Assembly: GCA_029204225.1 (NCBI GenBank)
Contig: CM055097.1
Span: 53,125,592 to 53,189,591 of the forward strand
Reading direction: 5' to 3'
From: Diphasiastrum complanatum
Lineage: Eukaryota; Streptophyta; Lycopodiopsida; Lycopodiales; Lycopodiaceae
Length of the DNA stretch: 64,000 nt
Shown one piece after another: positions 11,650 to 23,453 of this stretch. Made by a program: the position numbers and the translations under genes. Every line of letters begins with the position of its first letter. Position 1 is the stretch's first letter. The notes under the pieces are model-generated. The model had not been told where the DNA came from. It saw nothing but the letters and a program-made list of their open reading frames with translations, and did not search any database.

Positions 11650-14600
11650 TCACTACTTCTTTTTTGCCTAATGAACTTTTCTGTTTAATTGGCACAATTA
11701 AAGATCAAGAAGTGAGTATTTTATTGGACAGTGGTTCAACTCATAATTTTATTAATTCTCGTCTTGTGCAGAAACTCAGCTTGGAAACTGAAGCCAACAA
11801 TCATAGATATAAAGTATCTAGCTTCAGGAGCAGAGTTGGAGACTTGGAACGTAAAAGTCCCGAAGCTCCTAGTTTTGATGCAAGGACACACATAATTAGT
11901 TAATTTTCATGTAGGAGGGTGATAAGGTAGTTACATTATTTGCGAGTAATTTTGTACGTCCATTGGATCAGACAACCTAGTAAATCACCATGGGGCGCTC
12001 CTGTTCTTTTTAAAGCGAAGAAAGATGGAGGTTTTCGGGTGTGTGTGGATTACAAAGGACTTAATAATGTGACTATCAAAAATAAATATCCATTACCCAG
12101 GATGGAATGACCTTGTAGATCGCTCGGGTGGAGCACGATATTTCACCAAGATAGATCTCAAGACAGGGTACCATCAAATAAGAATTAAGTCGGAAGATGT
12201 CCAAAAGACATGATTTTCTACTAGATTTGGTCATTATGAATTTTTAGTGTTGCCATTTGGATTAACAGATGCTTCAGCAACATTCTAGCAAATGATGAAC
12301 GATTTATTTCGTCCATATTTGGGGAAGTTTGTGGTTGTATTCTTAGACGACATTTTCGTTTATAGTAAATCCTTGGTGGAACACGCAGAACACTTAAAAA
12401 TCATCTTGATGAAACTCCGTCGGGAGTTACTCTACGCTAAAGAGTCCAAATGTGAATTCTTTAAGCAAGAGTTGCTTTATCTCGGTCATAAGATCACAGT
12501 AAATGGGATCAAGATTGACGAGGATAAAATCGAGATTGTGATTGAGTGGCCAATTCCAGGAACTGTGAGGCAAGTAAAGTCATTTTTAGGTTTTACACTT
12601 TTCTTCAAGAGATTTATTGAGGATTATGCTAAGTTAGCAGCACCGCTTAATAATCTGACAAAAGGAGTTGTTAATAAAAAGAAAAAATGGAATCAACCTA
12701 GTCCGCCTATTGTTTGGAATGAGGAATTGAATTAATGTTTTGAGAAACTTAAAACAATGATTGTTTCAGCACTCGTGTTACAAATTGAAAATCCAGATTT
12801 ACCTTGTGTCGTGAAAACGGACGCAAGTGATATTGCAGTTGGAGCGGTTCTATTACAAATGGATAGGCCACTAGCATTTGAGAGCAAAAAATTCACTGGT
12901 CCTAAGTTGTGTTATACTACGCAGGAAAAGGAATTGTTTGTTGTAATCCATGCACTTAAAACCTAGAGACACTACTTGTATCGTAGTAAGTTTGTAGTGT
13001 ATACGGGTCACTAGCCTCTTAAGTATTTTTGTAATCAACATGATCTTCGGGGGAGAAAAACTCGATGGGCTGAATTGATGCAAGACTTTGATCATGAAAT
13101 TCGTTACATAAGAGGCAACTCTAATCAAGTTGGAGATGCTCTTAGTCGGATCGGTGAATTGAACGAGTTGTCATTCACCCAGATTTCTACAGATCTATAT
13201 CTTTCGCTGAGAGAAAAATATGAATCAGATTCCCATTTGGTTACATTTTGAACATTGTTCAGGCCGGAAGAAATGTGGACAATGTTGAGTCAGAAACACA
13301 GGGGACTCAACTAACTAAGACAGATAAGAAGATTGTGGAACGGTTCACCATTTGAGATGGATTACTATTTCGGAATGGGAAAGTTTGCGTACCTGATGAT
13401 GATGAGCTCAAACGTGAGATTTTGTTTGAATGTCATGACATACCCCCTGTGTAGGACATCTCGGTATTCACAAGACTCTGGAATTGGTTAAGAGAGAATT
13501 TTATTGGCCAAAGCTCAAGCCATATGTCGAGTCATATGTTGTTAAATGCAAACCCTGTCAAATAGCAAAGGCTGAATGCCATAAGGCTGGTGGTTTGTTG
13601 CATCCATTGGATATCCCTGATAAGAAATGGAAAAGCATATCTATGGATTTTGTAGTTGGACTTTCAAAGACCCAATGGCAAAATGATTCTATTTGGGTTG
13701 TAGTGGATCGGTTAACTAAGTTAGCTGCATTCATACCAGTCAAGTCAACTATAAAGGCTTTTGATTTAGCCCAGATCTTTGTTGAGTGATTATTTCAGTT
13801 GTATGGTCTGCCAGGTGACATTGTTAGTGATAGAGATCCTAAGTTCACAGGTCACTTTTGGTCAGCAGTATTCTATACACTTGAAATTTCTTTGAGTTTA
13901 AGTTCTTCTGATCATCCTGAATCAGATGGCCAGACAGAAAGGACTAATCAAACTATGGAAGATATTCTGAGGACGTATGTTTCTCACAGACAATCTCATT
14001 GGGAAGATTATCTCCCACTGGTTGAGTTTGCATATAATAGTAGAAAACATTCTGCTACAAGTTACAGTCCTTTTATGCTTATGTACGGTTTTCGACCTAG
14101 ATCTCCAATAAATGTTGAGACTAAGTCTGTTAAGATCTAGAAGGTTGATGTTTTTTGCATAATATGCAAGAAATGTTGCAAGTGGCTAAGGATAGTATCC
14201 GAAGTGCTCAAGATAGGGCTAAACACTATACCAATCTTAAGAGATCTCCAAGAGATTTTAAAGTTGATGACGAGGTATATCTTAGGATTCCAAAAGATTC
14301 TAAAATATTACATATAGGAAAGCATTATAAGTTGTCTATCCGTTATTGTGGATCGTTTAGGATTGTACGTAGAATTGGTTCTTTGGCGTATGAACTCGAT
14401 CTTCAAGGAAAATCGATTGCACACCCAATGTTTCATGTAAGTTGTTTGAAACTAAGTTTACATGATGGTGATACAGTTGGATCGGATGAGGATTTATTCC
14501 ATTTGGAAGATTTGTTGCTTAGTGAACCTTTTGGAACCTGAGAAAGTGCTCAAAACCAGAGATAAACAATTGAGAAATTGTTCTATCTCTGAGTGCTTAG

Positions 14601-14690
14601 TTCGGTGGAAGGGCCGTACTGATGATGATGGTTCGTGGGAGAGAGTTGATAGCATAAAGAAGAATTTCTCAAATTTTACTTTCTAAGGAT
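11650..14690 (+). pseudogene. Ty3/gypsy chromovirus pol (PR, RT, RNase H, integrase, chromodomain)
   Basis: Domains run in chromovirus order. Protease at 11664-11800 keeps LLDSGSTHNFINSRL. RT lies at about 11980-12735 and has [33 protein letters not shown] and the catalytic FLDD (VVVFLDDIFVYS), with in-frame stops before FLDD. RNase H at 12757-13240 has TDASDIAVGAVL and YTTQEKELFVVIHALK. Integrase spans 13440-14540, with the FYWPKLKPYVESYV and CKPCQ zinc region, SISMDFVVGL, SDRDPKFTGHFW and SDGQTERTNQ. A chromodomain end, LVRWKGRTDDDGSWERVDSI, follows at 14600-14660 after a frameshift. Gag is missing and protease lies abnormally close to RT, so gag and the protease-RT spacer are deleted. Inactive. 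Confidence 0.92.
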
Positions 14691-14701
14691 AGAAACAGTT
14701 T

Positions 14702-14714
14702 AAGGAGGGAAGAA
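14702..14714 (+). other. Polypurine tract of the chromovirus
   Basis: AAGGAGGGAAGAA lies just after the chromodomain stop and directly before TGTTATGTCC, the start of the 3' LTR. Confidence 0.75.
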
Positions 14715-15236
14715 TGTTATGTCCATGACCAGTACATAGGATACAATATACTCCTAGTCTTGGATACATGGTACTCCAGTGAAACAAGCTGTTAGTTATG
14801 CCACGTCATACGGGACGTGACTCGAAAGTAACTAATATCCTTGTGAGGCCCAGAACACACTAAATGGAGTTTAGACAACGTACGAGGGAGTGTATGCATG
14901 TGTAGAGTTATCAATAGCATTTCTATGAATAGTTGGTCCATGCTTAGGACTCTATTCTAGGCGAAGGGAACTTAGGGCTATCCATGCCTATGTGCCCAGA
15001 ATGCTTTTGGCTCTATATATTGGGTCCAAACTCGCCCTACTCCTCATCATGGTTTTGGATTCATTTCCAGGCTCTCACTCTATATTCATGCTTCTTGTTT
15101 CTTGGCTTGGGGGTGAGGCTTCTAGAGTTTGATTGGATGCTTCTACTTGGTTGGATGGTTTCTCCATAGTGTGTTATCAATGTGTTTGTGATTTGTAAGC
15201 AAGATCTAAGGAGCTTCCCTTATACATGGTTTGTCA
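14715..15236 (+). repeat. 3' LTR of the chromovirus
   Basis: The LTR starts TGTTATGTCCATGACCAG after the polypurine tract and plausibly ends ...TTTGTCA at 15236, where the next element's LTR begins. A TATA-like CTCTATATATTGGG is at about 15010. Its start resembles the LTR at 30.79 kb (TGTGATGCCCACGACTGG). No 5' LTR copy is visible, so the right border is inferred from the adjoining copia LTR. Confidence 0.6.
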
Positions 15237-15825
15237 TGATTAGGCCAAAATTCAATTATGATGTAACTCAAGTTAGCTAGGTTGCTTACACATGTCAATT
15301 TTAGGTTTGATGAGTGATGCACCCTATGTGGTGACAAAGGCCAAAGGGTCCAATCATAAGAGAGAGATGTGTTGTAAGGGTCCAATCAAAAGTGAGGGAT
15401 GTTGCATCACACATCCAATAGGAATAGAGAGGCTATGTCTAAGGGGTCCAATAAGGATCAAGCATGGATCTCCATGTGTTTCTATATGTACTTTCATGCC
15501 CTTCATTAATGTAAGAGAGATCTATGAGTTTTTGAGTCAATTTGGAGATTTGCCAATTTTGCTTGTATTGCCTTCTTTCTCTAGATGAGCCTAGAAGTGG
15601 TATTTTCTCTTTCTAACCAAAGAGAAGAGCTTGAGTTTATTTCATGAAGTCTTCCACACGTGTGAAACACCTTTTGGTAATGAATGAATGCATGTAGAAT
15701 GGTCTTTTTGCCTTAGGTCTTGTCATTGATCTTGGATTTCAATCAATAGGTGATCTATAGTGCATGAGCCAAGCTTAGGAGATAAATTTCACACATTAGG
15801 GCATTCCCATGTGTAAATTTTCACA
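15237..15825 (+). repeat. 5' LTR of a copia element (family also at 26.9 and 54.6 kb)
   Basis: The segment starts TGATTAGGCCAAA and ends TTTTCACA next to a primer-binding site. From 15283 on it matches 26941-27487 closely. The 54.64-55.25 kb segment is a more diverged relative with the same TGATTAGGCCAAA start. Its end contains a CACATTAGG/CACATGTG-like dyad typical of this family. An open frame at 15292-15588 lies inside the LTR and is not a gene. Confidence 0.75.
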
Positions 15826-16834
15826 TGGTATCAAAGACTACCTAAGTACTTGATGCATGTTTCATCCAAAGTTTCAAATTTTTTATGAAAATCAAGATCT
15901 AGAGAGTGTTGATTGCGTCTTCGATGCTATCTCAAGCAAATCTGGATCAAGAGGGTTCATTATCATAATGATTGAATCATTTCAGGTACTATACGGAACT
16001 CCTTGCTCATGCACATATGAAGTACAACCAAGTTCATTTGGAAATTTCTCTTCCAAGTCAGATCCAAATTTGGTGCTAGATAGCTTGTTTGAAAGCTAGT
16101 TTTGTCTAGTTTTTTGTAGCAATTTGTTTCAACCATTTGGTAGAGCCAATAAATAGCTATAAGCTTTTGAATAGGGTTAGGTAGGGCACCTAGACATGTG
16201 TGGACACATTTGGTTTGATTATATCTTGCTAGTTTGACCAAAAATTCAAGAAGAGGCTTGCCAATGTCATCTATTTGAGATCTTGTCATTGATCTTGGAT
16301 TTCGATCAATCGGTGATCTATAGTGCATGAGCCAAGCTTAAGAGATCAATTTCACACATTAGGACATTCCCATATGTGTGAATTTTCACATGGTATCAGA
16401 GCCTACCTAAGCTTTTGATGCATCTATCGTCCATAGTTTCAAAATTTTCATGATCAAGATCTAGAGATTGTCGATTGCATCTCCCATGCTATCTCAAGGA
16501 AATTTGGATCAAGAGGGATCATTATCATAATTATTGAATTATTTCAGGTACTGTATGGAATTCAGTGCTCAGGCATGTGTGAAGTACAGCCAAATAAGTT
16601 CTCTTCCAAGTTAGATCCAAATTTGGTGCTAGATACCTTGTTTGAAAGCCAGTTTTGTTTAGTTTTTGTAGCGATTTGTTTCAATCCATTTGGTAAAGCC
16701 AATCAAAAGCTATAAGCTTTTGAAGAGGGTAAGGTAGGGCACCTAGACCTATGTGGACACATTTGGTTTGATCATATCTTGCTAGTTTGACCAAAAAATT
16801 CAAGGAGAGGCTTGCCAATGTCATCTATTTGAGA
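15718..16834 (+). repeat. Tandem duplication of LTR end, PBS and leader (2 x about 560 bp)
   Basis: The sequence beginning TCTTGTCATTGATCTTGG at 15718 starts again at 16281 (offset 563 bp) and runs to about 16834, where another TCTAGTCAT word occurs. Each unit holds the last roughly 110 bp of the LTR, a primer site and about 450 bp of leader. The copies differ at many positions, so the duplication is not recent. The first primer site is TGGTATCAAAGAC (decayed), the second TGGTATCAGAGCC (canonical). Confidence 0.9.
16391..16403 (+). other. copia primer-binding site (second, canonical copy)
   Basis: TGGTATCAGAGCC follows directly on ...TTTTCACA. The equivalent site in the first repeat unit, at 15826, is mutated at two positions. 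Confidence 0.85.
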
Positions 16835-17136
16835 TCTAGTCATCATTTTGAGGTCATAGCCATTTTCTTTCATACAATTGGCTTGTATTTGAGTGATTTG
16901 TGGACTCTAGGAGTGTTTCACACGTGCCAAATATAGTTTGACCCAAACTTTGCCTATACTCCATCGATTGATGAGAGGTTGATCTAGGTTGAGAGAGATT
17001 GGTAGAGCTAGTGAGATCCATCTCACATTTTGTTGCAAGATCTTGCATAGGAGTTGGTAGTACACCTTTCAAAGATCCTACAGTGAGAGAGAAGCAACAT
17101 TTGATTGTCTAAATCACAAGGAGTATTCACTATTAC

Positions 17137-17266
17137 ATGGCATCTATGGGTTCCTTTCTATTGGAATCTAGTGAGAGACTAGCCATTTTGGTGCTCCAAG
17201 ATGTGATAAAGATTGTGCTAGGACTTGAGGAGGAGCCTCAAGAGCTCCAAGAGGTCCAAAAGTATA
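17137..17266 (+). pseudogene. N-terminus of copia gag, cut by the OTA element
   Basis: An ATG at 17137 opens MASMGSFLLESSERLAILVL, followed by a Glu/Gln-rich segment ending at the OTA LTR near 17270. Its position, about 730 bp downstream of the intact primer site and after the leader, fits the start of gag. The remaining gag and all pol of this element are absent. The longer open frame that continues across the junction reads the LTR of the other element. Confidence 0.55.
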
Positions 17267-17270
17267 AAAA

Positions 17271-17282
17271 GAAGATAGCTTA

Positions 17283-17318
<36 letters not shown>

Positions 17319-17801
17319 AAGTATAAAAACATGCAATCCCAATAACAATCAGATCCAACAACTAGCAAAACTCAATAAAAGCATGAGAGATGGAGGAAAA
17401 GTGATAGAGAGCAAGGACATTCATAAATCCATTTCACAAGAGAACCAATTTGCTTTATTGAAATGAAGATATGTACATGTGTAGGAACTCGAGTTGGTCC
17501 TTTTTTATAGTAGAGAGGAGGACCCTGGCCTCTGAATCCTATTGGTCCATTTTTTATTCAAACTTAAATAAGAGTGGGAACCATCCAAATTGGAGGGAAA
17601 CCCAACTTTATTCACTAACTTGACATTTAGGCCCTGCGACATTAAAAGTCCCGCAAAAAGGTCTAAAGTCCTTTTATTGACTTTCTAATTAATCAATTAA
17701 CTATGTGATCATCAGGTTGGACTTACGCACGCAGGGTGCCAAATCCCTCTCACTTATTAACTAGGGTTAGGGTTGCCTTGGGATCCACAAACCCTCCAAC
17801 A
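17271..17801 (-). repeat. 3' LTR of the OTA gypsy element, truncated at its 3' end
   Basis: Matches 26416-26940 along its whole length with roughly 25 visible substitutions plus small indels, including a longer CT tract at 17286-17313. On the minus strand it starts TGTTGGAGGG at 17801, after a polypurine-like GGTGGGGGATAC at 17802-17815. The last about 135 bp present in the other LTR (26281-26415) are missing here; the break lies at AAAAGTATAAAAA, a word that also occurs inside the LTR at 17318. Confidence 0.88.
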
Positions 17802-17815
17802 GTATCCCCCACCAA

Positions 17816-18488
17816 AACTGGTGGCGGTCCCACGACACCTGCGAGATGAAGTTACTGTGGGCTTTTATTTGCTTCATGTCAAATCTTTATTAAATGATAC
17901 TGCACCTTCTCCATGAAATCGAGTCGGGCAGTGTTGAAATCTAAATGAGATTCGCCACTCCATTTCTTTCTTCTTATCCAGCATAAACCAATAGGAGTAT
18001 CATGCAACTGTTCGATCCTCTTCCAAAGGATTGGAGCTCAAAGGGCACAGGACTCTGGGGCGTGACAAAAACTTCTGAGACCCCAAGGGGGTCGAAATCA
18101 TTGAACATATCCATGAGATATTGAGTGTTTGTAGAAACAGCTTCTGTGTGTGGGGGTGAGGCGGCCTAGGTAGCTGTGATGGAAATGGTAGCCCCAATGG
18201 TCATAGACTATCCGTGAGAGGAAGCAGAGGCGAGGGAAGCATCAAAGGCGAGGGGAATAGGTAGTTCAGCGCGAATAGTAGTAGGGGGTGGAAGCTCAGC
18301 TGAAGATGTTTGCCTAGTACGACGTCGTAACGCGGAAGGCGAGTCAGGAATGACGATCTCGCTGTATGGACGATGTTGACTATGTGAGTTGGATGCCTAT
18401 TGAGATCACTTGGCCGGTGCTTCTTCATAAATAGAGAGCACAAAATCCATATGAAACCCATGGATTTTATTCTCAAGGTGAGAGGCTG
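17816..18488 (-). other. OTA 3' region between extra ORF and LTR; decayed coding-like sequence
   Basis: After the stop of the extra ORF the minus strand, in a neighbouring frame, reads NKIHGFHMDFVLSIYEEAPA before hitting stops, so the ORF was probably longer at one time. Further on there are proline-rich short frames (18476-18201 and 18197-18000). No domain recognised. Confidence 0.4.
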
Positions 18489-19145
18489 CTAGGAGTGACA
18501 ACAAATGGCCAGCAACAAATTGCTGCTTGGTATTCTCTTAATGGCTCGTTTGAGCTCTCCAAAAATAGTCTTGAACCAGTTATATGGTTCCAGAGGCGCC
18601 TTGGCTATCTTGGCATGAGAATCAACTATCCTATGCAAAATCTGGAAAGTAATACGTTCTTTCCTGAGGTTGCCAACCATCAGGAAATTGTTCAGGAGTT
18701 GAGCAGCGACGTGAATGGCAAGATCAGTAATGGCTTCTAGAAGGTAGCCATCATTAGTCCAATGTAGATCATTTGTAACGTCAATATAAGGCTTAATAGC
18801 CTGTTTGGCTTGCTTATAATTTGCTGAGGCTTGGGTACCAGATGCTATCCCTATGGCAGCAAGGGCGCCCTCAATCATGCGCACCTTGTGTGTGGCTCCT
18901 TGGAAAGTAATATGAAACTTGGATTTCTCCTCCTTCCAAGTACTGAAGGCAAGAGTGATAAAATCCATGTTTATTTTCCCTGAGAAGGATCTCTCATGAA
19001 TACCCATTGCAGTAAGTAGAGGCTCCGCAAGGGTCATCCACTGAGTGACCATGCTTGTGCTAGGAAGGATCATGATATCCGTTGTAGATGGGACATCACA
19101 ATGGATAGTATAACGCGACGACTGAGATGTATTGGTGGAAGACAT
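18489..19145 (-). CDS. Extra ORF between pol and 3' LTR of the OTA gypsy element, function unknown
   Basis: A 218-codon uninterrupted frame with a normal ATG at 19145, lying downstream of integrase on the same strand as gag and pol. It starts Ser/Thr-rich (MSSTNTSQSSRYTIHCDVPS), then looks like a soluble, largely helical protein with segments VTQWMTLAEPLLTAMGIHERS, GALAAIGIASGTQASANYKQ and LAIHVAAQLLNNFLMVGNL. I see no signal peptide, transmembrane helix, zinc knuckle or catalytic motif. Some plant OTA gypsy elements carry an additional 3' ORF (env-like in Athila, other types in Tat), so position fits, but an envelope role is not supported. It is better preserved than the adjoining pol, which has several frameshifts. 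Sequence past the stop suggests a longer ancestral protein. Confidence 0.6.
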   Translation of the reverse strand: MSSTNTSQSSRYTIHCDVPSTTDIMILPSTSMVTQWMTLAEPLLTAMGIHERSFSGKINMDFITLAFSTWKEEKSKFHITFQGATHKVRMIEGALAAIGIASGTQASANYKQAKQAIKPYIDVTNDLHWTNDGYLLEAITDLAIHVAAQLLNNFLMVGNLRKERITFQILHRIVDSHAKIAKAPLEPYNWFKTIFGELKRAIKRIPSSNLLLAICCHS

Positions 19146-19199
19146 GATGGAAAGAAATGGAAAGTAATAGACGTGAGAGTATATCAGAAAACAGTACAG

Positions 19200-19790
19200 A
19201 AAGTTTTAAAGGCTTTGGTCACTGAAAAAATTGGCAAGAGCTTCGCTAGCACAAATGAGGAATGAATCAAATTCAGCCAACTTATAGGTGAATTTGGGGG
19301 GTCCATTACACTGAATACTAGTTTGGCTGATCAGTTCTGAACAAAAATTCGCAGGCTTGTTCAATACTATAAAAATAGGCTATAAAAATCTCAGCGAAGG
19401 TTTCTGAGGTGCTAAAGCCATCCGACGAACGTTTTTCAGGGATGGCGAAGGATGAACCTTTGCCCAAGAGGGTCCTTTGGCCAAGTACTGTTATAAATGC
19501 AACTTTTCAAGATCTGAACCTATAGCCAACCTATTTTTTACATTTTAAGACCATCTAGCATGTCAGCGAAGGTTTATGAGGAGAATAAGGTGCTCGGTGA
19601 AGGTTCCCAAAATGGCATATTGCTGATCATTCACCCAACTCAAAAACAGGTACTTTTTCTGGAAAAGAACCTTTTCCCAAGTCAATATAGGTATATCTGA
19701 AGTGGATGTACAATTTGAAAGCTCAGCGAAGGTTTTCCATACTGTATAGACAACATATGACCAAAACAGTAATTTTATAATCATTTTCCA
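19200..19790 (-). other. OTA noncoding region with repeated CGAAGGTT words
   Basis: Between pol and the extra ORF the plus strand carries GCGAAGGTTT (19394), GGCGAAGG (19444), GCGAAGGTTT (19567), GGTGAAGGTTCC (19596) and GCGAAGGTTTT (19726); as RNA of the element these read AACCTTCGC. The same word is scattered through the 5' leader at 25.3-25.95 kb. No coding potential. Confidence 0.7.
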
Positions 19791-19978
19791 TCAAATATTA
19801 TCTTTTTGAAAATACTTTCTTTCCTCTTTTTTCATTCTGATGACTTTTCTGACTTTTGCTCATCAGTCTTCTCTCATTTTTTTTTACTGTCTTTTTCAAA
19901 CAAAATTAACAATTAAGTAGTGAAAACAAAAAAATTGAAAAACAAATAAAAATAAAAAATCATTTGGATCATGCTTAT

Positions 19979-22900
19979 TGAACTGGCGGAGCAGGTTGCC
20001 AAAACTTGCATAATTGATTGCCATTCACAGGAGTATCAAACCGTTTTCCATCCAAGTGCCCAAGAATTACTGCTCCATAGTTCAGGATTTCCTTTACTTT
20101 ATAGGGCCTTCACCGATAAATTTCAATTTTTTCTTGATTAGCTTGGTTTTGTACATCAATGCAAGATATCCTGCTTTTAAATCTTTTTTGTGTAATCGAT
20201 GATCGTGCCATGCCTTACGACGAGCTTTCTCTACTGCTAATGCATGAACTGCCATCAATCTTGTTTCACACAATTTGTGCAACGCTTCATGACATAGTTG
20301 AAAAGACTTATCATCATTTAACTGTTTTGTTGCTGCTATGCATAAAGATGGTATTTAAAATTCAATCGGCATAAACCAGTTGAAAAGGTGTTTGATTTGT
20401 ACTACTTTTGTAAGCGGTTCTGAATGCCCATAATGCTGCATGCAGTTTATGTTCCCAATTAGATCGACTCACTTCAACTGTTTTCATCGTAATAGTGTAG
20501 AGAATCTTATTGGAGGATTTAGCTTGGCCATTCCCTCTGGGATAATAAGGAGTACTAAATCTGTGTATAACAAAAAAATCTTCAAGTAAAACACTTTATC
20601 GTTTGATTAACAAAGTGTGTATCCCGGTCATTGACAATCTCGATCGAACATCCAAATCTGATAATGATATTTTCATAGAGAAACTTGGTCGTAGATTTCG
20701 CATCAGCAACTTTGACAGCTTTGGCTTCAACCCACTTGGTCATATAATCAGTTGCTACGATAATGTATCGGGCCTGAGATCCTTGCACGATAGGATGAAT
20801 AGGACCAACATAATCTAGTCCTCATTTTTCAAATGGCGCTTGTGATAAAACCGGATGCAAGGGTTCACAGTTCTGTCTAGTAGGCCGTCGTGCTCGCTAG
20901 CAAAGATCACATGTCTGAATATAATTTTCTGTGTCCTTATGAAGTGTAGGCCACCAACAACCTGATTGCAAAAGTTTGCGAACAATAATATCTGTAGAGA
21001 AGTGTTCTCCGCCCCTGCCATCATGTGAAAACATGACATGCGGTAAAACACCTACGTAGAATATTATCTGATCCACGACGATACAATTGTCCTGCAATCA
21101 ATTGATAAGGTTGAGCCTTATAAATCAATTGCCTCTTCTGTACTTTTGTCAAAGAGTCATTCGGTTGTCCTAGCATAAGGTACTCAACAATATTCGCTGC
21201 CCACTCAGGTACTGCTTCTACATAGAATAATACAGCATCTGGTAATTCATCATCCACCTCAGTATTAACTGGTGCGGATTCTATTTGCGAAACGTGGTCG
21301 GCTAGATAATGTTGCTTCCTCTTTCGAACCACAATTCGAAAATCAAATTCAATCAATAACAGTAACCATCTTGCAATACGTCCAATATTGCACGTCTTGT
21401 TTACCAAGTACAGTAATGGTTGGTAATCCGTATAAAATGCAAAGTGCGTTTCCATGAGATAATGACGAAATTTTTGAACAGAAAAAATCATGGCTAACGC
21501 TTCACATTCTGTTGTTGAATAGTTTTTCTTCAGATCTGTAAGCCGTCTGCTTGCAAATCGTATTGGATAGTCCTTCTTATAGTCACCTGGCTGCGTCAAA
21601 ACTGATCCAATTGCATATTTCGAGTCATCAATGTGAACATGAAACTCAGCCGTCCAATATGGAGAATGCTGTATTGGTGCTGAAATTAATGTTTTATTTT
21701 TATTTTTCAAAGGCTTCTAACGCCTCTACTGTCCAAATAGGAACAATAGCCAGTTTGTATATAGGTCTTGCTAAATCCGCAAAAAAGATAATAAAAATTC
21801 AATAGTAGTTCGCATGACCCATAAACACATAAACTCCACGAATTGTTGTTGGCGGTGGCAATTTCACAATAACCTTGATTTTAGAATAATCTGTGGCAAT
21901 GCCATGTCTCGATATCGCATGCCCAAGCACAACTCCATGTGAAACCTATATATGACATTTTTCTGGATTCAGTGAAATCTGATACTTACGACATATTTCA
22001 AATATTTTTTCCACTCGATCCAGGTGGTCTATATCTGTACTATGGACTCCTAGGTCATCCAAGTAAATTTCAAGAAATTTCTGTAGATAATCCTTAAAAG
22101 CAAATTGCTTGACTTTTCCTTATCCTTTATCCAATAAGAGTGGCACATTCTTTGAATCAATCTTTTGAGGAGGATTTTCCCATTTCAGGACCGTATTATA
22201 ATGTTGCTTGGCTTGTTTCTTCATCATTGACTCTGTGATCCTGTCTTTCTTCAATATAACTACTTTTGGCGGTTTTATTGTTGGTTCATCAGGAATATTA
22301 CGTACTCCAAATCTGGTTGGATCCATATGATTTAGAATCTGCTCATCAGTAAGTTCTGCATTCAACATCATAAGTCAAGGCATGACTCACATGCTTGAGT
22401 TCATCTTCAATTGGATTTGGGATAGGTTCCATTGATATCCAAGCTACATTCAGCACATTTAATGGAAAAGTGATTGGTGTATCCAAGGTTCAATCCAATA
22501 ATGAAATCTCACTCAAATCTGACTGATTATCTTGTCGACACATATATCATGCGGTGGTACAATCAATTGTTGCAAAAGCTTCATTCCAATTGACAGTATC
22601 GGTTTGAGAATTGTAATGAACTCCCAAAGTTTTCTCTGTTCGGTCAGGAGTATGATCCATTGTTGATGAATCATCATCCTGTTTTTGAACCACTGGTTTG
22701 ATAGTCCAAGTTGCAGGATCAACCTTGATTGCACGTTTCCGATTTTCAAAAGTGATTTTTCCGGTACCTCAGTTATAAATTACTTGCGCAACTCGTAACC
22801 ATGGACGTCCCAATAGGACTCGGTAGACATTTGGTGCTTCTGGTAAGTCCATTACTACGAAAGTAATGATGAACTATACTCTGGCAATTTTGACATGTAT

Positions 22901-23200
22901 ATCTTCAACCATTCCTCGTGGACAAACTATCGTTTGATCAGCTAGCTTAATGGCAAAAGTCGAAGGTTTTATCTTTGTAAGGCCCCATTTTGCACATAGC
23001 TTTGTAGAAATCAGGTTAACTCCCAAACAACCATCTATCACAACTGTCTCATTATGAAATTGTCTATGTTGTATCAGCAGAGTGATATTTTTTTGTTCAC
23101 TTTCCCAAGCTGCTCCGACATGGAGTACTTCATTAGATTTTTCAAATCCAGCACAAAAAAGTGGCTCCTGATGGACTTCTGGTTCAACTTGAGTTAGCTT
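19979..23200 (-). pseudogene. OTA-type Ty3/gypsy pol (PR, partial RT, RNase H, integrase)
   Basis: Minus strand. Protease (about 23100-22800) has VVIDGCLGVNLISTKL, resembling the OTA IDGGSGVN type, and LLGRPWLRVAQVIYN. A linker (22371-22120) leads into the C-terminal half of RT only: EIYLDDLG at about 22055 is the catalytic YxDD; the fingers and KDG/DLKSGY blocks are absent. RNase H (21710-21300) has VHIDDSKYAIGSVLTQPGDY, FASRRLTDLKKNYSTTECEA and IGRIARWLLLLIEFDFRI, typical of Athila/Tat relatives. Integrase (21100-19979) has the CDLC zinc half, IIVATDYMTKWVEAKAV, NDRDTHFVN and a C-terminal GAVILGHLDGKRF. Stops at several places and a frameshift near 20103 break the frame. The element is defective because half of RT is lost. 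Confidence 0.9.
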
Positions 23201-23453
23201 TTACGCTAATACTTCTTTTGCTTTTGGCACCACCTTCAGGAACTCTCCCAATGAAATATTGATCTTACTAGACAAAATATTCATGAGCAGTTCTGTTTGT
23301 GGTGCTTCCAGTTCAGTCATTTTGAAGGGTTCTTCATGATGATGCAACTGAGCATTCATATTTGTATGTGAATTTTTCGGCGACTGCAATGGTGAAGAAC
23401 AAACTTCGGTTGTTGCTCTAGCAGCTTCAAGCTCCTCTTCTTCTTGCAAATGT

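Noticed and set aside
15292-15588. 98-codon frame, repeated near 26875-27129
   Set aside because: Inside copia LTR copies; no domain.
18495-18740. Plus-strand frame of 81 codons
   Set aside because: Antisense shadow of the 218-codon extra ORF on the minus strand.
18489-19145. Calling the extra ORF an envelope protein
   Set aside because: No signal peptide, transmembrane segment or cleavage-type motif is visible; only its position is suggestive.
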